Source: Casp-actino8 sp964563545
GTDB taxonomy: Bacteria; Actinomycetota; Acidimicrobiia; Acidimicrobiales; Ilumatobacteraceae
Assembly: GCA_964563545.1 (NCBI GenBank)
Contig: CAZLXB010000001.1
Location: 62,001 to 126,000 of the forward strand
DNA: 64,000 nt
Direction: 5' to 3'
A program made the translations under genes and the position numbers. Numbering within the stretch: the first letter of the stretch is position 1; each line of letters starts with the position of its first letter. Of this stretch, positions 34,765 through 43,974 are shown in pieces. Under the pieces are notes generated by a model that ran no database searches, had not been told where the DNA came from, and worked only from the letters and a program-made list of their open reading frames with translations.

Positions 34765-35640
34765 TCAGGAAGCCCGGCGCTGACGCTGACGTTCCATGAG
34801 GCTGCACCAATCCCAATCGGCGCCACCCATAGCAGCCACCTCCGACAGCATCTGTCCGACCATGGCCGTGACCGGTAACGGGATGTTCATGTTGCGGGCC
34901 TCGTCGAGGACCAACCCGATGTCCTTGCGCATCAGAGTGTTGGAGAACCCGTAGTCGTATTCACCGGCGAGCATCCGCTCGGCGCGGTTGGCCATCTGCC
35001 ACGAGGCCGACGATCCCTGCAACATCACATGGATCACCTTCTCCACATCGAGTCCAGCCGTTTCGGCGAAGTCGAGACCCTCGGCCAGGGCCTGACACAG
35101 ACCGATCACGCAGATCTGGTTGGTCATCTTGGTGATCTGCCCCGCGCCGGAACCACCCATCAGGGTGACCCGTGCGCCGTAACTCGCGATCACGCTCTCG
35201 CTCCGCGTAAAAGCGGCGTCATCGCCACCGACCATCACCGTCAAGGTTCCGTTCTTCGCACCGTCGACTCCTCCCGAGACGGGGGCATCGAGAAACCGAC
35301 CCCCGGTCGTGGCGACTCTCGCGGCCACCTCTCGCGCTGCCTCGGCCGATGTGGTCGAGTGGTCGATCCACACCACACCTTTGGTCGTGTGCGGGACGAC
35401 TCGATCAGCGACGGCCCGCAACTCTCGATCGGCGGGCAACGAAGTGATGACGAATTCGGCACCCGATGCCGCGTCGCTCGGGTCAGTCGCCGATCGACCA
35501 CCGAACTCAGCCGACCACTTGGTGGCCACGCCGTCCACTGCGTCGCACACCGTCACCTCGTGACCTCCCTTCACGAGATGGCCAGCCATGTGCCATCCCA
35601 TACGACCGATTCCGATGAAGGCGACCTTGGCCGAACTCAT
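34765..35640 (-). CDS. 3-hydroxyisobutyrate dehydrogenase-family NAD(P)-dependent oxidoreductase
   Basis: Beta-hydroxyacid dehydrogenase of 291 residues. Rossmann motif GIGRMG (10-15), substrate-binding DAPVSGGVDGAKNGTL near 118-133, and the catalytic Lys in KMTNQ near 170. It could oxidise 3-hydroxyisobutyrate, tartronate semialdehyde or another hydroxyacid. Its ATG overlaps the stop of the upstream DUF1185 gene (ATGA), and the serine hydrolase follows, suggesting a three-gene catabolic unit. Confidence 0.9.
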   Translation of the reverse strand: MSSAKVAFIGIGRMGWHMAGHLVKGGHEVTVCDAVDGVATKWSAEFGGRSATDPSDAASGAEFVITSLPADRELRAVADRVVPHTTKGVVWIDHSTTSAEAAREVAARVATTGGRFLDAPVSGGVDGAKNGTLTVMVGGDDAAFTRSESVIASYGARVTLMGGSGAGQITKMTNQICVIGLCQALAEGLDFAETAGLDVEKVIHVMLQGSSASWQMANRAERMLAGEYDYGFSNTLMRKDIGLVLDEARNMNIPLPVTAMVGQMLSEVAAMGGADWDWCSLMERQRQRRAS

Positions 35641-36221
35641 GCCGGCACCCCCGGTTGTCCGCGATCGGCCAACGTGAATCCGCCGGCAAGACGGGCGTGA
35701 ACGCGCCCACCGCTCGCCATGGCAAGGATCACCACCATCTCATCGGGTTTGGGGCCATCGGGTACGCCGACTTCGATGGCGTCGTAATGACTGCCCACGT
35801 AGCTCCACTCGAGATGGGTGATCGGGACATCGAGCCGGGCACCAATGCCACCGACCTTCTTGGTGGAGGGAACGATCGAGGTCCCCTTGCCGAGTGCGGC
35901 CCGCATGCCACCGCCTCCCGGAATGTGCCACATCGCGCCGTGCTCGATCTCACCGGCCGAGCCGACGATCGTCCCCTTGCCGTAGCCATCGATCAACGAA
36001 GAATCCCCGCCGAGATGGGAGATGAGTATCCGTCCAAGGCGTTCGCCGAGGACTCGCAACTCGTCGACGGCCGGACTCAGATCCTCGACATAACGCCCGA
36101 CGTACGGATTGCCCACCACGGCGGCCACCGCGCCCTTCAGTGCCGGACGTTCGCGAACCGGACCCAGATCATGGTGGATCTCCTCGACCACGGTGACGAT
36201 CTTGCGGATGGGGAAAAGCAT
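35637..36221 (-). CDS. Amino acid synthesis family protein (PF06684/DUF1185-like)
   Basis: A 194-residue protein resembling the 'amino acid synthesis' family: IRKIVTVVEEIHHDLGP at the start, AAVVGNPYVGRYVEDL, GKGTIVGSAGEIEHGAMWHIPGG-like core (about 88-110), and SYVGSHYDAIEVGVPDGP near the end. The biochemical role of the family is unclear. GGAG precedes ATG 36221. It is translationally coupled to the hydroxyacid dehydrogenase, which suggests action on the same hydroxy- or keto-acid. Confidence 0.8.
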   Translation of the reverse strand: MLFPIRKIVTVVEEIHHDLGPVRERPALKGAVAAVVGNPYVGRYVEDLSPAVDELRVLGERLGRILISHLGGDSSLIDGYGKGTIVGSAGEIEHGAMWHIPGGGGMRAALGKGTSIVPSTKKVGGIGARLDVPITHLEWSYVGSHYDAIEVGVPDGPKPDEMVVILAMASGGRVHARLAGGFTLADRGQPGVPA

Positions 36222-36277
36222 GGTGACTCCTCGACTCGGACCATCGGCGATTGTGCCACACCATCGCCGGCAGCCCA

Positions 36278-36652
36278 TCAAGACGTCAGTGCCGGAGAAC
36301 TGGTCACGAGGATCGACTTCCACCTCCGCTTCAGACTTTCAATCATGACGATGTAACCGAAACCACCACTGAGGACCAGACTCCCGATCACGATCGTCGC
36401 GTCGACGACTTCTCCGAGAACAATCGACAGGATCGCAGCCACAACCAGAAGAAGGATGATCGGACTCCGAAACTGGCGGAAAAGGAGGTGCCGACTCGAC
36501 GACTCACGAACCCCGATGTGCAACGAGTCGTCACGGCGTCCAGCGACTTCGTTCGTCGTGAGTCCGGGAGGGACCGAATCGAAGCCTCGATAGACGTCCT
36601 CGATCGGACTCGACCAGTAGTCACCCGACGAGTCGAGCGGAACGCTGCTCAC
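36278..36652 (-). pseudogene. Truncated P-type cation ATPase (N-terminal domain and first membrane pair only)
   Basis: A 124-residue frame with the cation-ATPase N-terminal domain (SSPIEDVYRGFDSVPPGLTTNEV) and then FRQFRSPIILLLVVAAILSIVLG-like first segment, VVDATIVIGSLVLSGG second segment, all as in MgtA/type III P-ATPases. It then departs into unrelated sequence and stops. The actuator, phosphorylation (DKTGT) and nucleotide domains are absent from all frames nearby; a typical protein would have about 850 residues. A TAGGTT box lies 6 nt before the GTG, so the short protein may still be made. Deletion remnant most likely. Confidence 0.8.
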
Positions 36653-36696
36653 CCGCAGAACCTACGTCGATTACCGACCGGCCGAACTTCACCGGC

Positions 36697-37260
36697 TCAA
36701 CCGAGTACGGAACGAATCTCCGAGAGGGATCGTCGGTACAGAACATGTCTCCGGTGTTCCCACTCGGGGAGCCGAGGATGGTCGAAATCAGCCAACTCGT
36801 CACGAATCAGACCGATCTTCTCCATGACACGTCGCGAGCGCCGGTTCCCGACCGTGGTGAAGCTCACGATCTCGCCCCGAGGTGGGTTCAGATTGTGAAC
36901 GCCCCACATCAGCGCCGCCCGCGCCGCTTCGGTGGCCAGACCCTTGCCCCACACATCAGCCCGAAGTCGCCAGCCGATCTCCACACACGGGGTGAAGGCC
37001 GCCTTCCACGTGGGTGCCGCAAATCCCGTGTACCCGATGAAGCGACCGGAGACGCGCTCCTCGAGGGCCCACAATCCGAAGCGTTGTTGCCATGCGACAA
37101 CGGCGGCGTCGAAGAAAGCATTGGATTCGTCGACGCCCAGCACCGACGGAAAATGCTCCATCACCACCGGATCGGCGTTCAGATCGGCGAATGGCTCTCG
37201 ATCATTCTCGCGCCACTCGCGCAACACGAGACGATCGGTCGTAACAACCGGGACCGTCAC
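36697..37260 (-). CDS. GNAT N-acetyltransferase (RimJ/RimL-like)
   Basis: A 187-residue acetyl-CoA-dependent transferase: TDRLVLREWRENDREPFADLN at the N-terminus, EIGWRLRADVWGKGLATEAARA as the acetyl-CoA-binding motif A (about 93-114), and NRRSRRVMEKIGL near 140 as motif B. The GTG start overlaps the stop of the Baeyer-Villiger monooxygenase gene by 4 bp. Substrate unknown. Confidence 0.9.
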   Translation of the reverse strand: MTVPVVTTDRLVLREWRENDREPFADLNADPVVMEHFPSVLGVDESNAFFDAAVVAWQQRFGLWALEERVSGRFIGYTGFAAPTWKAAFTPCVEIGWRLRADVWGKGLATEAARAALMWGVHNLNPPRGEIVSFTTVGNRRSRRVMEKIGLIRDELADFDHPRLPEWEHRRHVLYRRSLSEIRSVLG

Positions 37261-39062
37261 GACCTTCTGGTGGTCTCGAGTCCGACGAGATCACCACGAG
37301 CCCGCCATTTCTCGACGTATTCGACGAAACCCATCACACTCGTCATCCAGGCGATGGCACGAGCCGATTTCATGGCTGCTGCGCCGTCACGGTTCATGCC
37401 GCCACCTTCGCTATTGAGATAACCGGGAGTACACGTCATGTTGTACTTGGCGACTCCCCACAGTGTGCCGAAAAGAACTTGGAACCATTCCTCCTGCGCC
37501 TCACTCGTGGGTTCGATCGTTCCGACGTCGTCTTTCAGACAGCGATCCACGAGAAACGTGACGTGTTTGGCGATCTCACTGATCGAGTGCACGAAATTGG
37601 TCGCCTGTGCACCCTGCACCGTGCTGATCATGAACATGTTGGGAAATCCCTTGGTGAGAACACCATGGAGAGTGGAGGGTCCATTGGCCCACGCGTCGCT
37701 CAACGACACGCCGTCGCGGCCCTTTGGATCGAATCCGAGTCGGTGGGTGTAGTCGGTCGTTACCTCGAATCCCGAGGCGTAGATCAAGAGATCGACCGGG
37801 TACTCGACACCTCCGACGACAACTCCTCTTTCGTTGATCTCGTCGACGCCTTTGCCATCGGTGTCGACCAAATGAACATTGGTGCGGTTGAATGCCGGCA
37901 AGTACTCATCGTGGAAACACGGACGTTTGCAACTCTGTCCGTACCACGGCATGAGAAGTTCGGCCGTTCGGCGATCGGTCACGATGTCGGCGATTCGCTG
38001 GCGAACCCTCTCCATGTTGTCGAAGTCGATCCGTTCGAGTTCGGCGGCTTCCTCGTCGGTCTCCGGGAGTTTGCGGGTGTCGACCCACAACATGCGGGTC
38101 CATTCGTCGTCGACCAGATCGACCTCGGGCTGGGCGCCGGTGATCGCTTCGGTGAAATTGCGCACGCGCTCGGCCTGCCAGCCCGGCTTCAGCGACTTGA
38201 ACCACTCCACATCGGTCGGCTTGTTGTTACGCGCTCCGACACAAGCAGCCGTTCGTTGGAAGACGTAGAGCTCCTTGGCCGACTCGGCAATCTTGGGGAC
38301 GACCTGTACCGCCGTGGCGCCCGTGCCGATGATCCCGACGCGCTTGTCGGCGAGTTTCGACATTCCCCCGCGCGAATCACCGCCGGTGTACGAATAATCC
38401 CATCGGCTCGTGTGGAAACTCTTGCCCTTGAACCGCTCGATACCGGGAATACCAGGAAGCTTGGCCTTGTGCAGCACGCCACCAGCGATGACGATGAACC
38501 GCGCCGAGAGATCATCGGCGCGCGAAGTGATGACATGCCAACGCTTCGCGTCTTCGTCCCAACGCATGTCTTCGACCTCGGTCTGGAACAAAGCGGCTCG
38601 ATACATGTCGAACTTCTGACCGAGAAGCTGGCAATAGGCGAAGATCTCGGGTGCCTTCACGTATTTCTCGGTCGGCATGTAACCGGTCTCCTCGAGGAGC
38701 GGCAGATAAACGTACGACTCGACGTCGCAGGCAGCTCCCGGATACCGATTCCAATACCACGTGCCGCCGAAATCGCCGCCCTTCTCGATGATTCGGTAGT
38801 TGGTGATTCCGAGCTTGGTCAGTTGATAGGCGGCGATCATTCCGCCGAATCCGCCACCGATGATCACGACATCGACTTCTTCGTCGACTGCCGGGCGGGT
38901 GAACCCGGGCTCGACGTACGGATCGCGATCGAAATCCTCGTAGTCGCCGGTCAATTCCTTGTACTGGGCGATGCCATCGGCACGAAGACGTTTCTCCCGC
39001 TCGATGCGGTATTTCTCACGGGCTTCTTCCAAGGTCGACGGGCGTGAGCCGTTCTGCGTCAT
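37257..39062 (-). CDS. Type I Baeyer-Villiger flavin monooxygenase
   Basis: FAD- and NADPH-dependent enzyme of 601 residues inserting oxygen next to a ketone. FAD motif GGGFGG near 69-74, the family fingerprint F-x-G-x-x-x-H-x-x-x-W-D (in FKGKSFHTSRWD, about 204-215), and NADPH motif GTGATA near 242. The conserved DFGGTWYWNRYPGA-like stretch near 97-110 places it with cyclohexanone/phenylacetone monooxygenase relatives. It follows an acyl-CoA synthetase gene after 115 bp, consistent with breakdown of cyclic or branched ketones, perhaps steroid-like; the substrate is inferred only. Confidence 0.93.
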   Translation of the reverse strand: MTQNGSRPSTLEEAREKYRIEREKRLRADGIAQYKELTGDYEDFDRDPYVEPGFTRPAVDEEVDVVIIGGGFGGMIAAYQLTKLGITNYRIIEKGGDFGGTWYWNRYPGAACDVESYVYLPLLEETGYMPTEKYVKAPEIFAYCQLLGQKFDMYRAALFQTEVEDMRWDEDAKRWHVITSRADDLSARFIVIAGGVLHKAKLPGIPGIERFKGKSFHTSRWDYSYTGGDSRGGMSKLADKRVGIIGTGATAVQVVPKIAESAKELYVFQRTAACVGARNNKPTDVEWFKSLKPGWQAERVRNFTEAITGAQPEVDLVDDEWTRMLWVDTRKLPETDEEAAELERIDFDNMERVRQRIADIVTDRRTAELLMPWYGQSCKRPCFHDEYLPAFNRTNVHLVDTDGKGVDEINERGVVVGGVEYPVDLLIYASGFEVTTDYTHRLGFDPKGRDGVSLSDAWANGPSTLHGVLTKGFPNMFMISTVQGAQATNFVHSISEIAKHVTFLVDRCLKDDVGTIEPTSEAQEEWFQVLFGTLWGVAKYNMTCTPGYLNSEGGGMNRDGAAAMKSARAIAWMTSVMGFVEYVEKWRARGDLVGLETTRRS

Positions 39063-39177
39063 CTCGAACCTGACTTTTCTGAGGGGTCATCAGAATCCTG
39101 ACGGTTCCGAGCCCACGATGCCAACTTCCCCATCGATCAAACAGGGACTTTGGTCCCGCGGCCCGCTGGATGGGTGA

Positions 39178-40653
39178 TCAGGTGAACCGGGGTAACAGCG
39201 CCCGGCGCACAACCTTGCCGGTGGCGGTACGCGGCAGATCGTCGACCACATCGATGCGCTCGGGGGTCCGGCTGCTCCGGATCCGCCCCGCCACGAACTC
39301 ACGAAGTTCCACGGCACTCACCGTCGAACCCGGTCGCAGCACGACGGCGGCGACGATTCGCTGACCCCACTCTTCGTCGGGGATTCCGAGCACACACGCA
39401 TCGGCGACCGAGGGATGTGCAGTGAGTGCATCTTCGATTTCGGCCGGAGCGATGTTCTCTCCGCCACGGATGATCGTGTCATCAGCCCGCCCTTCGATGA
39501 ACAAGTAGCCGTCGTCGTCGATGAAAGCGTGATCGCGGGTACAGAACCAGCCATCTTCGTCGAGCAGGCTGCCGGACGAATACTCACCGGCGATCTGTTC
39601 TCCACGTAGGTACAAGATGCCCACTTCGCCATGTTTCAATACCAGGCCGTCGTCATCGCGAATCTCGGCCTCGACCATCGGTAACAACTGGCCGGCCGAA
39701 GACAAGCGGCGGCGAACGAGCGGATCGTCGCTCGCCAAAGCCGCACGATGATCGTCGGGGCCGAGAAGTGCGATGGTCGATGCCGTCTCGGTGAGACCGT
39801 ACGCATTGACGAAGCCCGTATCGGGCAGTGCACGCAGTGAACGTTCGAGAACCGAAGGTGAGGTTCTGGATCCACCGTAGGAAAGCGAGCGGAGTGAACG
39901 GGGCGGTTCTTCACCGGCGTCGAGAGCGTCGACGATTCGTGCCAACATCGTGGGTACCACCATGGCATGGGTCGCCGAAGCCTCCCGTGCGCGTTGCAGC
40001 CAACCGGCCGCCGAGAAGTTCTCCAGGTACACGAGCCGACGACCAGCGAAGAGATTCGACAGGAGATTGGCCATTCCGGCGATGTGATACGGAGGGACAC
40101 TGATGAGAACGGTCTCATCCTCTTGGGCGCTCGCGTATTCGACGGCACCCAGTAGGTACGCCATGAGATGGCGATGACGTAACAACGCTGCTTTCGGTTC
40201 GGCGGTGGTACCCGAGGTGTAGAGGACGATGGCGACGTCGTCGTCGTTCTCGGCCGCCGTCGAAAGCGGCTGAACCTCCTTGGCGGCACCCAGCCATGCA
40301 TCGATCGTGCGAGCGTCGATACCGGACGAGCGAAGGCGCTGTGCGGTGCGATGGTCGGCGACGACCAGTGGGTGATCGAGACGACGAACGAGAGCGGCGA
40401 GTTGTTCGTCCTCCAACCGGTAGTTGACCGGCACGAAAGGGACCCCCGCCCACGCCGCCGCCAGTACGAGCACGGGGAGACGCTCGTGATTCTCCCCGGC
40501 ATAGACGAGCGCACCCGCACGTTCGAGCAGAGTGGCCCCCCGGCGTGCGTGCTCGGACAATTGTTCGCCGGTCAGGGCATCGTCGCCGCTTCCCACGAGA
40601 GGACGATCGGCCAGACCGGATTCGATCATCTCGATGAGCGCGCTCAAGTGCAT
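39178..40653 (-). CDS. AMP-dependent acyl-CoA synthetase/ligase
   Basis: Activates a carboxylic acid to its CoA thioester via an acyl-AMP. The 491-residue protein has the P-loop YTSGTTAEPKAAL near 142-154, YGLTETAS near 281, the hinge with D and R in FIEGRADDTIIRGGENI near 386-402, and the catalytic Lys in TATGKVVRR near 480. Length is short for the family owing to a compact N-terminus. It lies 12 bp after the DUF4188 gene. Confidence 0.92.
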   Translation of the reverse strand: MHLSALIEMIESGLADRPLVGSGDDALTGEQLSEHARRGATLLERAGALVYAGENHERLPVLVLAAAWAGVPFVPVNYRLEDEQLAALVRRLDHPLVVADHRTAQRLRSSGIDARTIDAWLGAAKEVQPLSTAAENDDDVAIVLYTSGTTAEPKAALLRHRHLMAYLLGAVEYASAQEDETVLISVPPYHIAGMANLLSNLFAGRRLVYLENFSAAGWLQRAREASATHAMVVPTMLARIVDALDAGEEPPRSLRSLSYGGSRTSPSVLERSLRALPDTGFVNAYGLTETASTIALLGPDDHRAALASDDPLVRRRLSSAGQLLPMVEAEIRDDDGLVLKHGEVGILYLRGEQIAGEYSSGSLLDEDGWFCTRDHAFIDDDGYLFIEGRADDTIIRGGENIAPAEIEDALTAHPSVADACVLGIPDEEWGQRIVAAVVLRPGSTVSAVELREFVAGRIRSSRTPERIDVVDDLPRTATGKVVRRALLPRFT

Positions 40654-40665
40654 GCAACGAGCCGA

Positions 40666-41175
40666 TCAGTATGGTTCGACAGCCGGAGCCACATCTTCGC
40701 CTCGAAGACGAGCCCGCGCCGCCTGACCGCGTTTGCCCGCCGGCACGGCCCCGGTCACACCGGCCAAACCGAAAGTCGGCATGTTCCCGTAGACGGTCTC
40801 GACCGATGCATCGGACAACACGATCGTCTCGTGGTAGATACCGACCGAACCGTTGTCGCGAATCCTCTTGTTGAACGCCCGCCAAGCCGGCAGATGCGCG
40901 AGGTCCGAGTTCCGTGAATACGACTCGAGCTTCTCGAAGGACTCCCAGTACTGCCACACGAGAAGAGTCCGCCCCGACAAGAAGAGTCGCGGGCGAGCGA
41001 CAAGACCGAGTTCGGGGTTCTTCATGAGTTCGCTGATCATGCGGGGCATGGACACGAAGACCGGCATCCACTTCCAAACCTTGACCAAGCTGTTGATCCG
41101 CATTCCGATGAGGAAGAGGACCTTCCCATCAGCACCGGTGTCGGCCGTGAATCGCCCCTTGTTGATTCGTGCCAT
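40666..41175 (-). CDS. DUF4188/monooxygenase-like small protein
   Basis: A 169-residue protein like DUF4188 members, with a ferredoxin-like core: KVLFLIGMRINSLVKVWKW, FLSGRTLLVWQYWESFEKLESYSR, and IYHETIVLSDASVETVYGNM. Such proteins are sometimes annotated as phenylacetaldoxime dehydratase-related or monooxygenase-like, without firm function. A TACCTT box at 41183-41188 (7 nt from ATG) suggests it heads the DUF4188, acyl-CoA synthetase, BVMO, GNAT transcript. Confidence 0.8.
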   Translation of the reverse strand: MARINKGRFTADTGADGKVLFLIGMRINSLVKVWKWMPVFVSMPRMISELMKNPELGLVARPRLFLSGRTLLVWQYWESFEKLESYSRNSDLAHLPAWRAFNKRIRDNGSVGIYHETIVLSDASVETVYGNMPTFGLAGVTGAVPAGKRGQAARARLRGEDVAPAVEPY

Positions 41176-41221
41176 GACCGCCAAGGTAGCCGCAACCCAC
41201 AGAAGGGAGACGCCCCTCGAT

Positions 41222-41680
41222 TCAGAGTGTGTAGCGGTAGACGTTCGTGTCGCGGAGTTCGAAACCGAGTCGCTGATACAAGCGGTTGGCGGCCTCTCGC
41301 GACGGTCGCGACGTGAGGTCGACGGTGATCGCTCCGTTCTCCTTCGCGTACCGAAGCGCTTCACGGTTGAGTGCATCGCCCACACCATGCCCGCGCGCCT
41401 CGGCATCGACGACGACGTCCTCGATCCACGCACGAACACCGGTGGGAATTCGAAACATGGCGAGCGTGAGGGTGCCCACGATCCGCCCGTGCAGCCGGGC
41501 CACGAAGAGGGTCGATGCCCGATCGGCGGCGATTTCCTCGAGGGCCGCCCGAGACGGAGGCGGGTTCGACGACGACAACTGAGGAATCAGTCGTTCGAAC
41601 GCGGCGACGACCTCGTCGTCGATCACCTCGCAGATGGAAACCTCGACTGCCACTCCGACCTCCGGGTGCTCGGTGAACAT
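41222..41680 (-). CDS. GNAT-family N-acetyltransferase
   Basis: A 152-residue acetyltransferase. The acetyl-CoA motif reads VVVDAEARGHGVGDALNREA (about 88-107) and the C-terminal motif is NRLYQRLGFELRDT near 135. Divergent from the SCO6745-family gene with only 30 bp between the starts. No clear ribosome site or TANNNT box at this ATG, so the true start could be a few codons inside. Confidence 0.85.
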   Translation of the reverse strand: MFTEHPEVGVAVEVSICEVIDDEVVAAFERLIPQLSSSNPPPSRAALEEIAADRASTLFVARLHGRIVGTLTLAMFRIPTGVRAWIEDVVVDAEARGHGVGDALNREALRYAKENGAITVDLTSRPSREAANRLYQRLGFELRDTNVYRYTL

Positions 41681-41710
41681 CCTACGGTTGCCGTGTCGTA
41701 CCGTTGCCGC

Positions 41711-42613
41711 ATGTCATCGGATGCACTCTTGGCCAACGCTCGAGCTCTCGGTGGAGCTCTCGAACCTTTCGTGGGACAGGTCTACTTCTCCCCCGAATGC
41801 CACCGTAACTACGCGGCGCTCGGTTTCCAGCCGAGCCCGGGTGAGATGAACGGTGTCGCGCTCCCCGAAGGAATCTCATACTTCACGAGTCGTGGTTCGC
41901 TCATGGGGCAGGTCCCCGGAGAACTCGTGGCGGCGGCATTCGCCGTGTTCAACCCGATCGTCGTGGTCCCCTCGGTCACCGCCGGCTGGAAGATCACCAA
42001 TGCCGCCACTATCTGTGCCGCCCGACGCGACGGTGCCATCGCCCAACTCGAACGCATCGTCGGCGCGAAGCCCGGCGGTGTCACCAAGATCCGACCGATA
42101 CTCGAACGCGCCGTAGGTGCCCTGCGACCGGAAGGTCGTCCTCTCTTCGCCGGAACCCTGTCGCAAGTCGTGCCGTCATCGGACCTCGGCGCGTGCTGGC
42201 ACTTCGGCGACATGCTCCGTGAGTTCCGTGGCGATTCGCACACCGCAGCGTGGATCGCGGCCGGCCTCGACGCCACCGAAATCGGATTGCTCACCGAATT
42301 GTTCTGGGGGTTGCCCCTCAAGTCGTACAGCCGCACGCGTGGGTGGAGCGAGGACGACTACACGGCGGCCATCGATCGACTCGAATCGCGCGGACTCATT
42401 GCGGATGGGGTCTTCACCACCAAGGGCCGTGAACTTCGTGAGTCGGTCGAGATCCGGACCGACGAACAGATGCGCCCCGCGATGCAGGCCATCGGCGACG
42501 ATTTCACCCAACTCGTCGAAGTTCTGGGCACGTGGAGTCGCGCCGTCCAGGCCATGAAGGGTTACCCCGAATCCGGCCCGCACGAATTGGCCGAAGCGGC
42601 TTCCCGCCGATGA
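41711..42613 (+). CDS. SCO6745-family helical protein
   Basis: A 300-residue cytoplasmic protein resembling the actinobacterial SCO6745 family, which carries a winged-helix-like segment. Recognisable parts are EPFVGQVYFSPECHRNYAALGF near 18-39, YFTSRGSLMGQVPGE near 58, and WSEDDYTAAIDRLESRGLI near 216. TACCGT at 41699-41704 lies 6 nt before the ATG. Its stop overlaps the amidohydrolase start (ATGA), so the two are translated together. The biochemical role is unknown. Confidence 0.8.
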   Translation: MSSDALLANARALGGALEPFVGQVYFSPECHRNYAALGFQPSPGEMNGVALPEGISYFTSRGSLMGQVPGELVAAAFAVFNPIVVVPSVTAGWKITNAATICAARRDGAIAQLERIVGAKPGGVTKIRPILERAVGALRPEGRPLFAGTLSQVVPSSDLGACWHFGDMLREFRGDSHTAAWIAAGLDATEIGLLTELFWGLPLKSYSRTRGWSEDDYTAAIDRLESRGLIADGVFTTKGRELRESVEIRTDEQMRPAMQAIGDDFTQLVEVLGTWSRAVQAMKGYPESGPHELAEAASRR

Positions 42614-43935
42614 GCGATCTCGCCATCATCAACGCGACGATCCTGCCCATGGGCGGTCGTCCCCGGATCGACGATGGAGTGGTCACGATCTCGGGAAATT
42701 GCATCGAAGCCGTTGGCCCGTCAACCGAGGTTTCGGTGACCGGCGCGAAGAAGGTGATCGATGCACAAGGTGGAGTCGTGATGCCCGGCTTCGCCAACAG
42801 TCATACGCACATTGCCTCGAATCTGCTCTTGCGCGGCCTTCTCGAAGACGTCCTTCTCTTCGAGTGGCTACAAACCATGTGGCAGTTGAAGCGGAACTTC
42901 GATCACGACACCCTCTATTGGGCCAGCCTGTGCGGGCTGCTCGAGATGACCAAAGCCGGCATCACCTCGTTCAACGAACACTTCGATGCCTACGCGGTCG
43001 AACCGGAGATCGAAGCGCTGAAGGTGATCCCACTTCGCGCGACCCTCGGACACGGATTCGCTGACCGTGGTCTCTACGAGTCGATCACCGAGAAGTCCTG
43101 GCGGACTCTGGAGAACTTCGGTGAGATCGTGGCCGCTCACCATCGCACACGGGACGACATGCTCTGGATGGCACTTTCACCCCATGCGGTGTATTCGTGC
43201 GGTGCCGAGATGTGGAATCTCGTTCGCGCGGTGGCCGATGAGTACCGCGTTCCGATCCACACCCATCTCTCCGAAGGCATGCAGGAAGTCCGCTACTGCC
43301 TCGAGAACTACGGTCTGCGACCGACCCAATGGCTCCACTCCCTCGGCTTCCTCGGCCCGGACGTGACCGCGGCACACTGTTCGCAACTCGACGCGACCGA
43401 CATCAAGCTCATCGCCGAGACCGGAACCAAAATCGCTCACTGCCCCATCTGCAATGCGAAGCTCGGCTCGGGCACCATGCCACTTCGCGAAGTGATCGAA
43501 GCAGGCATCACCGTGGGCCTCGCCACCGATGGTCCGGCGAGTCACAACTCGAGCGACCTCTTCGAAGAGATGAAATTCGCGGGTCTGATCCACAAGACCA
43601 AAACCGGTGACGTCGAGTTCCTGAAGATCGGGCAACTTCTCGAACTCTCCACCTGCGAAGGGGCCAAGGCCATGAACAGGCCCGATACCGGGCGACTCGA
43701 ACCCGGCTTCAAAGCTGACGTGATCGTGGTCCGACTCGACACCGCCCACTCCCAGCCGATCTACGACCCGCTGGCGGCACTTGTGTATTCAGCCCGAGCC
43801 GACGACGTCCAGCACACCATCGTCAACGGGCGTGTCCTGATGGAGAACCGGCAGGTCATCGGCGTCGACGAAGACGAAATTCGGGCCAGGTTCCACGAGA
43901 AGGCTCACGCACTCAAGAAGAAGAGCCTCGGCTGA
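42610..43935 (+). CDS. Amidohydrolase of the TRZ/ATZ (chlorohydrolase/MTA-SAH deaminase) family
   Basis: Metal-dependent hydrolase, 441 residues, acting on an aminated or halogenated ring, for example deaminating a purine-like or triazine-like compound. Metal ligands: H65-T-H67, H219 in HTHLSE, and D307 in LATDGPASHN; H256 in AAHCSQLD is the usual catalytic His. The start overlaps the SCO6745-family stop. The next gene begins 39 bp downstream and has its own promoter-like hexamer. Substrate not determinable. Confidence 0.9.
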   Translation: MSDLAIINATILPMGGRPRIDDGVVTISGNCIEAVGPSTEVSVTGAKKVIDAQGGVVMPGFANSHTHIASNLLLRGLLEDVLLFEWLQTMWQLKRNFDHDTLYWASLCGLLEMTKAGITSFNEHFDAYAVEPEIEALKVIPLRATLGHGFADRGLYESITEKSWRTLENFGEIVAAHHRTRDDMLWMALSPHAVYSCGAEMWNLVRAVADEYRVPIHTHLSEGMQEVRYCLENYGLRPTQWLHSLGFLGPDVTAAHCSQLDATDIKLIAETGTKIAHCPICNAKLGSGTMPLREVIEAGITVGLATDGPASHNSSDLFEEMKFAGLIHKTKTGDVEFLKIGQLLELSTCEGAKAMNRPDTGRLEPGFKADVIVVRLDTAHSQPIYDPLAALVYSARADDVQHTIVNGRVLMENRQVIGVDEDEIRARFHEKAHALKKKSLG

Positions 43936-43974
43936 GTCGTTGATTCCCTGAGTCGAGCCGTCATACTTCACGAC

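Noticed and set aside
37479..39047. A 522-codon plus-strand frame opposite the Baeyer-Villiger monooxygenase
   Set aside because: Shadow of a well-conserved enzyme; no start signal or domain.
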